NCBI GenBank assembly: GCA_017937305.1
Contig: JAGBDV010000024.1
Coordinates: 1 to 53,098 of the forward strand
DNA from: Bacilli bacterium
GTDB lineage: Bacteria; Bacillota_I; Bacilli_A; ML615J-28; CAG-313
Length of the DNA stretch: 53,098 nucleotides
Direction of reading: 5' to 3'
Part shown: positions 1 through 7,629 of the stretch, piece by piece
Layout of the letters: every line of letters begins with the position of its first letter
Position numbering within the stretch: the stretch's first letter is position 1
Notes under the pieces: generated by a model
Seen by the model: the letters and a program-made list of their open reading frames with translations, nothing else
The model's database searches: none
Told to the model about the DNA's origin: nothing
Made by a program: the position numbers and the translations under genes

Positions 1-51
1 ATATAATATCATTCTTGAGGAATATAGGTCAAACAGTACCAATAAGACAAA

Positions 52-75
52 AAATCAAGTTATAAAACTTGATTT
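52..75 (-). terminator. Rho-independent terminator hairpin
   Basis: A perfect 10-bp inverted repeat with a 4-base loop (arms 52-61 and 66-75). Read on the minus strand it is followed by a T-rich tract. It lies about 65 bases beyond the stop of the CYTH gene and would act as a second, backup terminator for that transcript. Confidence 0.6.
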
Positions 76-92
76 AATGCTTCTTATAAAAC

Positions 93-108
93 AAGAGCGG
101 AAGCTCTT
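93..108 (-). terminator. Terminator hairpin after CYTH gene
   Basis: Six-bp GC-containing stem (AAGAGC/GCTCTT) with a 4-base loop, followed on the minus strand by TTGTTTTAT. A 22-bp A/T palindrome (111-132) sits between it and the CYTH stop codon. It is the first plausible terminator for the MBL-CYTH transcript. Confidence 0.55.
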
Positions 109-139
109 AGATGATTTTTTTAAAAAAATCATTTTGTTC

Positions 140-664
140 TTATCCAAAATATTTTACTAAATTGCTATTTTTATATTTATGATCAAGAGTAACATCTTTA
201 AACTCTAAATTAAAATAATTTAATAAGATGTTTTCTATATCTTTTTGATGTTCTAAAATATTTTCATCTTCTACTTCACATGTAAATAATGGTTTTTTAA
301 GATTTAAATATTCATCAAATTCAAAAACATAATTTTTAATTTTAATTCTATATCTATTTTTTATAACACAAGATTTAACTTCTTCTTTTAAAATCTCATT
401 ATAAAGTTCTTCACTAATTTCTTTTTCATATTCAACTCTAGAATATAATCCTTTAGTTTTAAGTGTAATTACATACGAAATTTGATTAGTTTTAATTAAT
501 CTAATTCTTTTAGTATGAATACCATTTAAAGATTCTAAATTAAAAAGGGTTAGAATTTTATCAAGTGTATTAACAGGCTCAAAATATCTTTGTTCAATAT
601 ACATAGGATTTGGTAAATTAATAGGTAGTTTATCAATTAAATATTTAACTTCTGTTTCAATCAT
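140..664 (-). CDS. CYTH-domain (triphosphate tunnel) protein
   Basis: About 174 residues when started at the ATG at 664; the reading frame extends to a GTG at 673, but the purine-rich stretch AGGAAGTGGG fits the ATG better. The N-terminus carries the CYTH signature E-x-E-x-K (ETEVKYLI), followed by alternating basic and acidic strands (RIRLIKT, VEYEKEI, YRIKIKNYVFEFDEY) typical of triphosphate-tunnel metalloenzymes. Family members hydrolyse triphosphates such as thiamine triphosphate or tripolyphosphate, or are adenylate cyclases; the substrate here is unknown. The start ATG overlaps the stop of the upstream MBL gene by one base (TAATG), so the two are probably translationally coupled. Tandem hairpins follow. 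Family assignment is fairly secure; function is not. Confidence 0.75.
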   Translation of the reverse strand: MIETEVKYLIDKLPINLPNPMYIEQRYFEPVNTLDKILTLFNLESLNGIHTKRIRLIKTNQISYVITLKTKGLYSRVEYEKEISEELYNEILKEEVKSCVIKNRYRIKIKNYVFEFDEYLNLKKPLFTCEVEDENILEHQKDIENILLNYFNLEFKDVTLDHKYKNSNLVKYFG

Positions 665-1797
665 TATTCCCACTTCCTATTCTTTTTAAACCATTCTGTA
701 TCTTTTAATATTATATTATTATTAGAACAATTAACAACTAGTCCTGTATTATTTGATGTTATTACAATATTACCATTCATAGATTCAAATCCTGTATCAG
801 TAATTAATGTAGTAACAAATACTTGATCTGTATATTTACAAATACGTGAAATAAAGTCTTGTGCAGGGAACATATTTAATGGATTATCTGTATATTCATC
901 ACTTCCAGCACAACAGCAAACACAAACGACATTTGGATCAATAACACTTAATAACTCTTCACTTCCTGCAGTATAAGAACCATGATGTCCAGCTTTATAA
1001 ACATCTACCTTAGATAATTCATTATATTCTACTAACTTCTTTTCTCCTTCATCTTCAAGGTCTCCTGTAAGTAAGAATTTTTTATTGCCATGTGTAATAA
1101 GTACACATACAGAATAGTTGTTTTCGTTACTTGTCTTATGATCATAATAATAGTTATAAAGAATTTCTAATGTAACTTCATCACTAAGATTAAAAATACG
1201 CGTTGCGCCATTTTCATTATTATAACATTCTAAAGCTGTATAATGTGTGGCACCTAAACTTACTTCATTATCTCTTTTAGTTACATAATTATTATAAACT
1301 TGAGATGTTGCGTTAGTCATTGGGAAATCAATAATTGTTTTTACTTCATATAAATCAAAAATACCAGGATCATTTTTTGTTCCTACAAACCCAGCAATAT
1401 GGTCTTGATGAGCATGTGTTGCAATAACATACTCTAAAACATTATCATTAACGTAATTATTTATAAAGTTACTAATAGTAGTTGAACTAGAATTTCTAGA
1501 TCCTGCGTCAATAAGTAAATCTGTATTTCCTGCTTTTACATAAATTGCATCTCCAGTATATTTATTACCTGTTTCTAAAAACGCTACTGTAAGCTCTCCA
1601 GATACAATTATGTCATCATTATCTTTTTCATCGTCTTTAATTTCACTATCTACAAATCCTAAATCATAAATATTGTAATAATCAATAATAAATAGTCCTG
1701 CAGCAATAAAAATAAAGATTAATAAAATTACAATAAATGCAGTTGGGTTTTTTCGTGCAAATTTCTTTACATGTTTTTGTACTTTTTTTGATGCCAT
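664..1797 (-). CDS. Membrane-anchored MBL-fold hydrolase (ComEC C-domain-like)
   Basis: A 377-residue protein with a basic N-terminus, one transmembrane anchor at about residues 19-40, an acidic linker, then a metallo-beta-lactamase fold. The metal motif THAHQDHIAG (HxHxDH) is intact, with later ligands visible in LLTGDLE and AGHHGS. This matches the standalone ComEC/Rec2 C-terminal-type hydrolases, but the competence channel part is absent, so a DNA-uptake role should not be assumed. The domain probably faces the outside. A run of four cysteines in five residues (VCVCCCAG) is unusual for an exported protein. A minus-strand TATAAT at 1827-1832 preceded by TG, plus an AAGGAG ribosome site, gives a plausible promoter. 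It is followed without a gap by the CYTH gene. Confidence 0.8.
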   Translation of the reverse strand: MASKKVQKHVKKFARKNPTAFIVILLIFIFIAAGLFIIDYYNIYDLGFVDSEIKDDEKDNDDIIVSGELTVAFLETGNKYTGDAIYVKAGNTDLLIDAGSRNSSSTTISNFINNYVNDNVLEYVIATHAHQDHIAGFVGTKNDPGIFDLYEVKTIIDFPMTNATSQVYNNYVTKRDNEVSLGATHYTALECYNNENGATRIFNLSDEVTLEILYNYYYDHKTSNENNYSVCVLITHGNKKFLLTGDLEDEGEKKLVEYNELSKVDVYKAGHHGSYTAGSEELLSVIDPNVVCVCCCAGSDEYTDNPLNMFPAQDFISRICKYTDQVFVTTLITDTGFESMNGNIVITSNNTGLVVNCSNNNIILKDTEWFKKNRKWE

Positions 1798-1857
1798 TTA
1801 AGTTCTCCTTTTTTTCTCTTAATTATATTATATCATAAAAAGATATTTTTTAAAAAT

Positions 1858-1889
1858 AAAATAGTTCCTAAATTAATAGGAACTATTTT
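1858..1889 (-). terminator. Terminator of ppdK
   Basis: A 13-bp perfect inverted repeat (1858-1870 and 1877-1889) with a 6-base loop, followed by T-rich sequence on the minus strand. It lies just past the ppdK stop codon and upstream of the MBL gene promoter, separating the two units. Confidence 0.75.
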
Positions 1890-1899
1890 TATAATTTAA

Positions 1900-4524
1900 T
1901 TATTTTCTAGGGAATTTGATGTTAGCATGTGCAGCTGCTAAACGTGCAATTGGAACACGGAATGGAGAGCATGACACATAGTCTAAACCAGCACGATGAC
2001 AGAATTCGATTGATTCAGGGTCACCACCATGTTCACCACAGATACCACAGTGAATGTCAGAACGTGTTTCATGACCTGATTTAACAGCCATTTCAACAAG
2101 TTTACCAACACCATTTTGGTCTAAGTGAGCAAATGGATCGCTTTCAAATACTTTTCTAGCGTAATATTCTTCTAAGAACTTACCAGCATCATCACGGCTG
2201 AAGCCGAAAGTCATTTGAGTTAAGTCATTAGTACCAAAACTGAAGAATTCAGCAACTTCAGCAATTTCACCAGCTGTTAAAGCACCACGTGGTACTTCAA
2301 TCATTGTACCGAATTTGTATTCTAGATTAACACCAGCTTCAGCGATAACTGCATCTGCAGTAGCTTTAACTACTTCATGAACATACTTAAGTTCTTTAAC
2401 ATCACCAACAAGTGGGATCATGATTTCAGGAGTTACATTGTAACCTTCTTTGTTAACAGCGATTGCAGCTTCAATTACAGCTCTTGTTTGCATTTCAGCA
2501 ATTTCAGGGTATGTAATTGATAAACGGCATCCACGGTGACCTAGCATTGGGTTAAATTCATGTAACCCTTCAACTGTTGCTTTAATCTTTTCAAATGGTA
2601 AGCCCATTTCTTTAGCAAGTTCAGCCATTTCTTCATCAGTATGAGGAACGAATTCATGTAGAGGTGGATCTAGGTAACGAACTGTAACACTCTTACCTTC
2701 CATAGCTTTATAAATACCAATGAAGTCTTGACGTTGCATTGGAAGTAATTTAGCTAAAGCCTTTTTACGATCTTCAACGTTGTCAGCAACGATCATTTCA
2801 CGGATAGCCATGATACGATCACCTTCAAAGAACATATGTTCAGTACGGCATAGACCAACACCTTCAGCACCAAAGTCATTAGCAACTTTAGCATCACGAG
2901 GATTGTCAGCATTTGTTCTAACTTTTAATGCACGATATTTATCAGCCCAACCCATTAATACTGCGAAATCACCAGAAATTTCAGCATCAACAGTAGCGAT
3001 AGCTTCACCATAAACATAACCTGTAGAACCATCACATGAAATCCATGCACCTTCTTCATAACGTACACCATTAACTTCGAAGTATTTTTCTTCTTCATTA
3101 ACTCTGATTTCACCAGCACCAGCAACACATGGAGTACCCATACCACGAGCAACTACTGCAGCATGGCTTGTCATACCACCACGACCAGTTAAGATACCTT
3201 GAGAAGCAATCATACCTTCGATGTCTTCTGGAGAAGTTTCCATACGAACAAGTACAACTTTCTTACCAGCAGCATTCCATTCTTTAGCAACTTCAGCACT
3301 AAATACAGCTTGACCACAAGCAGCACCTGGAGAAGCAGCTAAACCTTTAGTAATAGGTTTTGCAGCTTTTAAAGCTTTTTGATCAAATCCTTTGTGTAAT
3401 AATGCATCAAGTGATTTAGGTTCAACCATAAGTACTGCTTCTTGTTCAGTGATTAAACCTTCTTTAACTAAATCAATAGCAATCTTTAATGCAGCTTGAG
3501 CAGTTCTCTTACCGTTACGAGTTTGTAACATGAATAATTTACCATTTTCAATAGTAAATTCCATATCTTGCATGTCACGGTAGTGTTTTTCAAGTTTTAA
3601 TGCAACTTCTTTAAATTGAGCATAAACTGCAGGATTATCTTGTTCTAAGTGAGCGATAGGTTGAGGAGTTCTAATACCTGCAACTACGTCTTCACCTTGA
3701 GCATTAAATAAGTATTCACCATAAAGTACATTTTCACCAGTAGATGGGTTTCTTGAGAATGCAACACCTGTACCAGATGTTGGACCCATGTTACCAAATA
3801 CCATTGATTGAACGTTTACAGCTGTACCCCAAGAGTAAGGAATACCATTTAAACGACGGTAAACATTTGCACGAGGGTTATCCCATGATCTAAATACTGC
3901 TTTAACAGCTTCAATTAATTGTTCGTTTGGATCTTGAGGGAATGGTTCACCTTTTAATTCAGCATAACGAACTAAGAATTTTTCAACGATTCCTTTTAAA
4001 TCATCAGCATCAAGTTCAGTATCTAATTTTACACCTTTTTCTTCTTTTCTTGCATCCATGATTGCTTCAAAGTTAGCCTTGTCAATTTCCATAACAACAT
4101 CAGCAAACATTTGAATGAAACGACGATATGAGTCATAAGCAAAACGAGGATTATTAGTAAGTTTAGCTAAGCCTTCAACAGAAACATTATTTAAACCTAA
4201 GTTTAAGATTGTATCCATCATACCAGGCATTGATGCTCTTGCACCACTTCTTACAGAAACTAGTAATGGGTTAGCGTTGTCACCAAATTTTTTGCCTTGT
4301 TGTCCTTCAACAACTTTTAAAGCAGCGAAAATTTGATCAACTACTTCTTGTGCTAAAACTTTTCCATCATCATAGTATTTTGTACAAGCTTCAGTTGTAA
4401 CTGTAAAACCATGAGGAACTGGAAGTCCTAAACCTGTCATTTCAGCAAGGTTAGCACCTTTACCACCAAGAAGATTACGCATTGTAGCATTACCTTCTGC
4501 GAATAAATAAACAAATTTACTCAT
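1900..4524 (-). CDS. ppdK: Pyruvate, phosphate dikinase
   Basis: An 874-residue cytosolic enzyme interconverting PEP, AMP and PPi with pyruvate, ATP and Pi. Length and motifs match the bacterial PPDK family: an N-terminal ATP-grasp domain (GGKGANLAEM near residue 21, SVRSGARASMPGM near 90), the phospho-histidine domain (GGMTSHAAVVARGMG, catalytic His454), and the C-terminal PEP/pyruvate barrel (GLCRTEHMFF, HCGICGEHGGDP with the catalytic Cys). In anaerobes it serves PPi-linked glycolysis or gluconeogenesis. It is a single-gene unit: a minus-strand TATAAT at 4567-4572 lies upstream and a strong terminator downstream. The gene is visibly richer in G+C than its neighbours, with codon choice typical of a highly expressed gene. 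No regulatory protein gene of the PPDK type is seen nearby. Confidence 0.97.
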   Translation of the reverse strand: MSKFVYLFAEGNATMRNLLGGKGANLAEMTGLGLPVPHGFTVTTEACTKYYDDGKVLAQEVVDQIFAALKVVEGQQGKKFGDNANPLLVSVRSGARASMPGMMDTILNLGLNNVSVEGLAKLTNNPRFAYDSYRRFIQMFADVVMEIDKANFEAIMDARKEEKGVKLDTELDADDLKGIVEKFLVRYAELKGEPFPQDPNEQLIEAVKAVFRSWDNPRANVYRRLNGIPYSWGTAVNVQSMVFGNMGPTSGTGVAFSRNPSTGENVLYGEYLFNAQGEDVVAGIRTPQPIAHLEQDNPAVYAQFKEVALKLEKHYRDMQDMEFTIENGKLFMLQTRNGKRTAQAALKIAIDLVKEGLITEQEAVLMVEPKSLDALLHKGFDQKALKAAKPITKGLAASPGAACGQAVFSAEVAKEWNAAGKKVVLVRMETSPEDIEGMIASQGILTGRGGMTSHAAVVARGMGTPCVAGAGEIRVNEEEKYFEVNGVRYEEGAWISCDGSTGYVYGEAIATVDAEISGDFAVLMGWADKYRALKVRTNADNPRDAKVANDFGAEGVGLCRTEHMFFEGDRIMAIREMIVADNVEDRKKALAKLLPMQRQDFIGIYKAMEGKSVTVRYLDPPLHEFVPHTDEEMAELAKEMGLPFEKIKATVEGLHEFNPMLGHRGCRLSITYPEIAEMQTRAVIEAAIAVNKEGYNVTPEIMIPLVGDVKELKYVHEVVKATADAVIAEAGVNLEYKFGTMIEVPRGALTAGEIAEVAEFFSFGTNDLTQMTFGFSRDDAGKFLEEYYARKVFESDPFAHLDQNGVGKLVEMAVKSGHETRSDIHCGICGEHGGDPESIEFCHRAGLDYVSCSPFRVPIARLAAAHANIKFPRK

Positions 4525-4566
4525 ATTTTTCTCCTTTATTTAATATTGTGTATTTTCACGATATTT

Positions 4567-4595
4567 ATTATATCATATTTTAAGCTTTAATTTAA
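4567..4595 (-). promoter_or_regulatory. Probable promoter of ppdK
   Basis: Minus-strand TATAAT (4567-4572) preceded by TG in the extended -10 position, with a weak -35 TTAAAT (4590-4595) at 17 bp. The leader to the ATG is about 40 bases and contains an AAAGGAG ribosome site. Confidence 0.5.
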
Positions 4596-4616
4596 AAAAA
4601 TTGCTTTAATAATAAA

Positions 4617-4645
4617 AAAACTAACTAATAAAATTAGTTAGTTTT
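4617..4645 (-). terminator. Terminator of the small LRR gene
   Basis: Inverted repeat AAAACTAACTAA / TTAGTTAGTTTT with a 5-base loop, overlapping the stop codon of the LRR gene and followed on the minus strand by a T tract. Confidence 0.75.
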
Positions 4646-5615
4646 AATCTAAAGAACGTTTTTTATAATATTTTAATGTTTCAACTTCTTCTAAATTTGG
4701 TAAATTACTTGAAGTAGTAACAATTGTAAAATTATCGCTAACATCAGCAAATATATCTTTACCAAATGATTTACAGTTTTCACCGATATAGCAATAATCT
4801 AGATTATCATTATACGCAAAAGCCAAATCACCAAGTGATTCAACACTTTCTGGTAGTGTAATACTAGTTAAATCACAATCTTTAAATGCAGATTGACCAA
4901 TACTCTTAAGCTTATTATTAAATGTAATAGTAGTTAATTTTTCACATCCTGCAAATACTAAATTTCCAATTTCTTCAACATTACTACCAAATACAACTTT
5001 TGTTATTTTAGTATTATAATAAAATGCTTTGTGATAAATAGTTTTAACAGTATTAGGAATGATTACATTAAATGATTCCGTACTATCAACTTTATTATTA
5101 GGATACTTAATTAAAACTGTAAAATCTTTGTTATATAAAACACCATCTTTTGATGAATAAACTGGGTTTTCTTCATCTACAATTATTGCAGCAGCTTTAC
5201 TTAAAGAACTTAAGAAATTATCTCCAAGGCTACCACCATTTAATACTCCTTCATTATTAGGATCTGAACCAATATATTCTACATTTTTTCCAATTCGAAT
5301 TGTCACACAGCTATTCCATGATGCAAAGTTATTAGAATCTTTATGACTTAATAGTTTTTTAACAGGAATATTATCAATTGTATCAGGAACTTCTACAGAT
5401 GATAATGATGTATCATATAATCTTAAAATTGAATAATATGATTCATCACTTGATAATTCAAGTTGGAACATTTCACTATATTTAATATATTCATCACTCT
5501 TTTTCTTAGAGTCATCGGGTCCACTATTAGCTAGTTTAATTCCTACTAATATCGACAATACAACTATTAAAGTACTAAATAAAATTACTGTAACAATAAA
5601 TCCTTTTTTATTCAT
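4644..5615 (-). CDS. BspA-type leucine-rich repeat surface protein
   Basis: A 323-residue protein with an N-terminal hydrophobic anchor or signal segment (about residues 7-29), no lipobox, then a polar linker and LRR_5/TpLRR repeats in the C-terminal two thirds. Repeat hallmarks include 'VKTIYHKAFYYNTKITKVVF', 'VEEIGNLVFAGCEKLTTITF' and 'LKSIGQSAFKDCDLTSITL'. Such proteins are exported and often mediate adhesion in gut and oral bacteria; no specific ligand can be predicted. It stands alone between ppdK and spoIVFB, with a minus-strand TATAAT at 5646-5651, a GAGGT ribosome site and its own terminator. It shares family with the larger LRR lipoprotein at 17308-19053. Confidence 0.8.
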   Translation of the reverse strand: MNKKGFIVTVILFSTLIVVLSILVGIKLANSGPDDSKKKSDEYIKYSEMFQLELSSDESYYSILRLYDTSLSSVEVPDTIDNIPVKKLLSHKDSNNFASWNSCVTIRIGKNVEYIGSDPNNEGVLNGGSLGDNFLSSLSKAAAIIVDEENPVYSSKDGVLYNKDFTVLIKYPNNKVDSTESFNVIIPNTVKTIYHKAFYYNTKITKVVFGSNVEEIGNLVFAGCEKLTTITFNNKLKSIGQSAFKDCDLTSITLPESVESLGDLAFAYNDNLDYCYIGENCKSFGKDIFADVSDNFTIVTTSSNLPNLEEVETLKYYKKRSLD

Positions 5616-5684
5616 TTTTTACCTCATTAATAAATTATTAACTATATTATAACAAATTATTCATATTATTTAAATAAATATAAC

Positions 5685-6287
5685 TTATTTTTTTAATAAA
5701 TAATACAGATTCTTTATTTTCTTATCGTCAATATTATATTTAAAGTACTTAACTACTAAAAAACACCATATCAAAAATAAACCATATATTTTTAATAATA
5801 AAAGAATTATTAACATCATAAAAAGGCAAAAAAAATCAATTTTTTTAATTATTACAAAAGTATAATTATCATCATAAATACTACTTAACAAATCATTTAG
5901 AATCCTAAAACCATCAAGTGGAATAATAGGAATTAAATTAAAGATTATAATAAATAAATTATAAAACAATAAATAGTTTAAACTCTTAACACCACTTATT
6001 TTTATTAATAAAATGATTATTAAATTAGATATAACTCCTGCAAAATTGATTACTAATCTTTTTGATAAACTAATATTTTTATCATTAATTTCTAAAATCC
6101 CACCTATAATACTTAATTCAAGATTTTTTACATCTACTTTAAATAATCTTAAAAAAATATAATGGCTAAATTCATGAATTAAAATGGATAAAATAATCCC
6201 TACTATTTTAAAAAAACTTCCAGTAAATAAACTTAAGATTAATAAGAATATTAAAGAATAATGTATCTTAATTTTGGCTATTTTCAT
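5685..6287 (-). CDS. spoIVFB: SpoIVFB-like site-2 intramembrane metalloprotease
   Basis: A 200-residue, highly hydrophobic polytopic protein. The zinc motif HEFSH (residues 38-42) lies in an early membrane helix, and the second site-2-protease motif NLIPIIPLDG supplies Asp126. In Bacillus SpoIVFB cleaves pro-sigma-K in the mother-cell membrane around the forespore. The identity rests on these motifs plus position: it starts inside the end of a SpoIVFA-like gene (20-base overlap), the same arrangement as the Bacillus spoIVFAB operon downstream of radC. It is shorter than the Bacillus protein, which is about 288 residues and has a C-terminal CBS domain; no CBS domain is visible here. A general S2P housekeeping role is an alternative. 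Confidence 0.8.
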   Translation of the reverse strand: MKIAKIKIHYSLIFLLILSLFTGSFFKIVGIILSILIHEFSHYIFLRLFKVDVKNLELSIIGGILEINDKNISLSKRLVINFAGVISNLIIILLIKISGVKSLNYLLFYNLFIIIFNLIPIIPLDGFRILNDLLSSIYDDNYTFVIIKKIDFFCLFMMLIILLLLKIYGLFLIWCFLVVKYFKYNIDDKKIKNLYYLLKK

Positions 6288-6864
6288 AATAACTTAATGG
6301 TTTATTATCTTTTAAGATTATAAGTTCAAATTTATATTTTTCATCATCAAATACCGCTTTTCCTATTACATCTTTTTGATTTACATAGCTATAAATATGA
6401 ACATCGATACTTTCTAAATTACAATATTTATAAATTAAATTATCTGAAGATTGAATGTAAATATTATATAATTCATTTCTTTTTTCTATCTTAATAACTA
6501 TTCCATCAACAAGGGACTCTACCCCCGCAAATGAAGAGTTGGAAATATAATTAACTTCATTTTCAAATTTCACCTCTTCATAGAAAGCTTGTGAGTAAAC
6601 AGTAAGTTCTCCTTTATTAAATAGATTTGTATTGAATAAATTATCGATAGTTTTGCTGATACTTAAAAAATTAATGTTTTCAAGAATTTTAACATTAATG
6701 TCATTATTAGAAGTATTAAAATATGTTAATAAAAGTAAGATAATACTACTAAAAAAGATTCTAATAAACACTTTATCTATAAATTTTAAATGTTTTTTCT
6801 TTTCTTTTAAGTACTTCTTTTGCAGTAATTTTTGTCTTTTTTTATCATTTAAATATGAATTCAT
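6268..6864 (-). CDS. spoIVFA: SpoIVFA-like regulator with degenerate M23 domain
   Basis: A 198-residue protein with a very basic N-terminus (KKRQKLLQKKYLKEKKKHLK), one transmembrane helix at about residues 32-46, and an exported region. The C-terminal about 90 residues resemble a LytM/M23 fold (AGVESLVDGIVIKIEKR, VNQKDVIGKAVFDDEKYKFE) but lack the zinc-binding histidines, so it should not be catalytic. This is the architecture of SpoIVFA, which in Bacillus holds SpoIVFB inactive until signalled from the forespore. It directly precedes and overlaps spoIVFB. Sequence is diverged; the call depends strongly on architecture and synteny. A GGTGGT ribosome site precedes the ATG. Confidence 0.7.
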   Translation of the reverse strand: MNSYLNDKKRQKLLQKKYLKEKKKHLKFIDKVFIRIFFSSIILLLLTYFNTSNNDINVKILENINFLSISKTIDNLFNTNLFNKGELTVYSQAFYEEVKFENEVNYISNSSFAGVESLVDGIVIKIEKRNELYNIYIQSSDNLIYKYCNLESIDVHIYSYVNQKDVIGKAVFDDEKYKFELIILKDNKPLSYYENSQN

Positions 6865-6901
6865 ATTACCACCAATTAAGTATATGAATTTTAAATATTA
6901 A

Positions 6902-7582
6902 TTAGAACACTTTTATATCTTTTATATTTTTACGCATACTAAAATATTCATCACCAATTATTACATGATCGATAACCTCAAAATTTATTATTTTACTTTT
7001 TTTAACTAACTCAATTGTTAATTTAATATCTGCAATAGATGGAGTTGGATCACCTGATGGATGGTTATGAACTAAAATAAAATTTGTAGATGATAATTTA
7101 TAAGCCCATTTAAATATCAAATTTGAATCAATTAAAGTAGATGATATTGTACCTATTGTTAGGTTTTTAACACTTATTACTTTACCTTTTAAATCTAAGT
7201 AAATTACATATAAGTGTTCTTGTTTTAAATCTTTTACTCTTGGATAAAAGTATTCATAAATTTCTTTAGGATTACTAAATGTGAATTTATTTTGTTTATA
7301 TTCATTTATTCTTCTTCCAAGTTCAACACAAGCTAGAATGGTTATTGCTTTAGACTCACCAATACCTTTAATATTAGTTAATTCTTGAATTGTTAAACTA
7401 GATAAATCTGTAATATCTTCTAATAAGTAAATTACTTTTTTAGCAACTTCTAAGACATTTTCATCCTTATTACCAGTTCTAAGTAATATTGCAAGTAGTT
7501 CAATATTAGATAACTTTTCACTCCCTTCTAATAATAATTTTTCTCTTGGTCGTTCACATAATGGAACTTCTTTTAAAATCAT
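6902..7582 (-). CDS. radC: RadC/UPF0758 family JAMM protein
   Basis: A 226-residue protein, the usual RadC length. The N-terminal half has a helix-hairpin-helix (IKGIGESKA). The C-terminal MPN/JAMM domain carries the full HNHPSGDPTPSIADI metal motif. The historic DNA-repair name is not well supported experimentally; the biochemical role is unknown. In Bacillus radC lies upstream of mreBCD-minCD-spoIVFAB; here the next genes 37 bases downstream are spoIVFA and spoIVFB, so the mre/min block is missing from this locus. It has a very strong AGGGGGG ribosome site and sits just after the folC terminator. Confidence 0.92.
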   Translation of the reverse strand: MILKEVPLCERPREKLLLEGSEKLSNIELLAILLRTGNKDENVLEVAKKVIYLLEDITDLSSLTIQELTNIKGIGESKAITILACVELGRRINEYKQNKFTFSNPKEIYEYFYPRVKDLKQEHLYVIYLDLKGKVISVKNLTIGTISSTLIDSNLIFKWAYKLSSTNFILVHNHPSGDPTPSIADIKLTIELVKKSKIINFEVIDHVIIGDEYFSMRKNIKDIKVF

Positions 7583-7600
7583 TTTATCCCCCCTAAAGCA

Positions 7601-7629
7601 AAAAGAATTAGCATAAAACTAATTCTTTT
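7601..7629 (-). terminator. Terminator between folC and radC
   Basis: An 11-bp inverted repeat (7601-7611 and 7619-7629) with a 7-base loop, overlapping the folC stop codon and followed on the minus strand by TTTTGCTTT-type sequence. It may only partly separate folC from radC, since no clear promoter fits in the remaining 18 bases before radC. Confidence 0.6.

Noticed and set aside
111..132. 22-bp A/T palindrome after the CYTH gene as an operator or attachment site
   Set aside because: It is low-complexity and lies between a stop codon and a terminator hairpin, so it is more simply part of the termination region.
2780..3013. Plus-strand open frame of 77 codons inside ppdK
   Set aside because: It lies antisense within the well-supported ppdK, has no ribosome site or recognisable domain, and is a shadow of biased codon use. 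Similar shadows at 2955-3152, 10146-10376, 17375-17698, 27861-28067 and others were dropped for the same reason.
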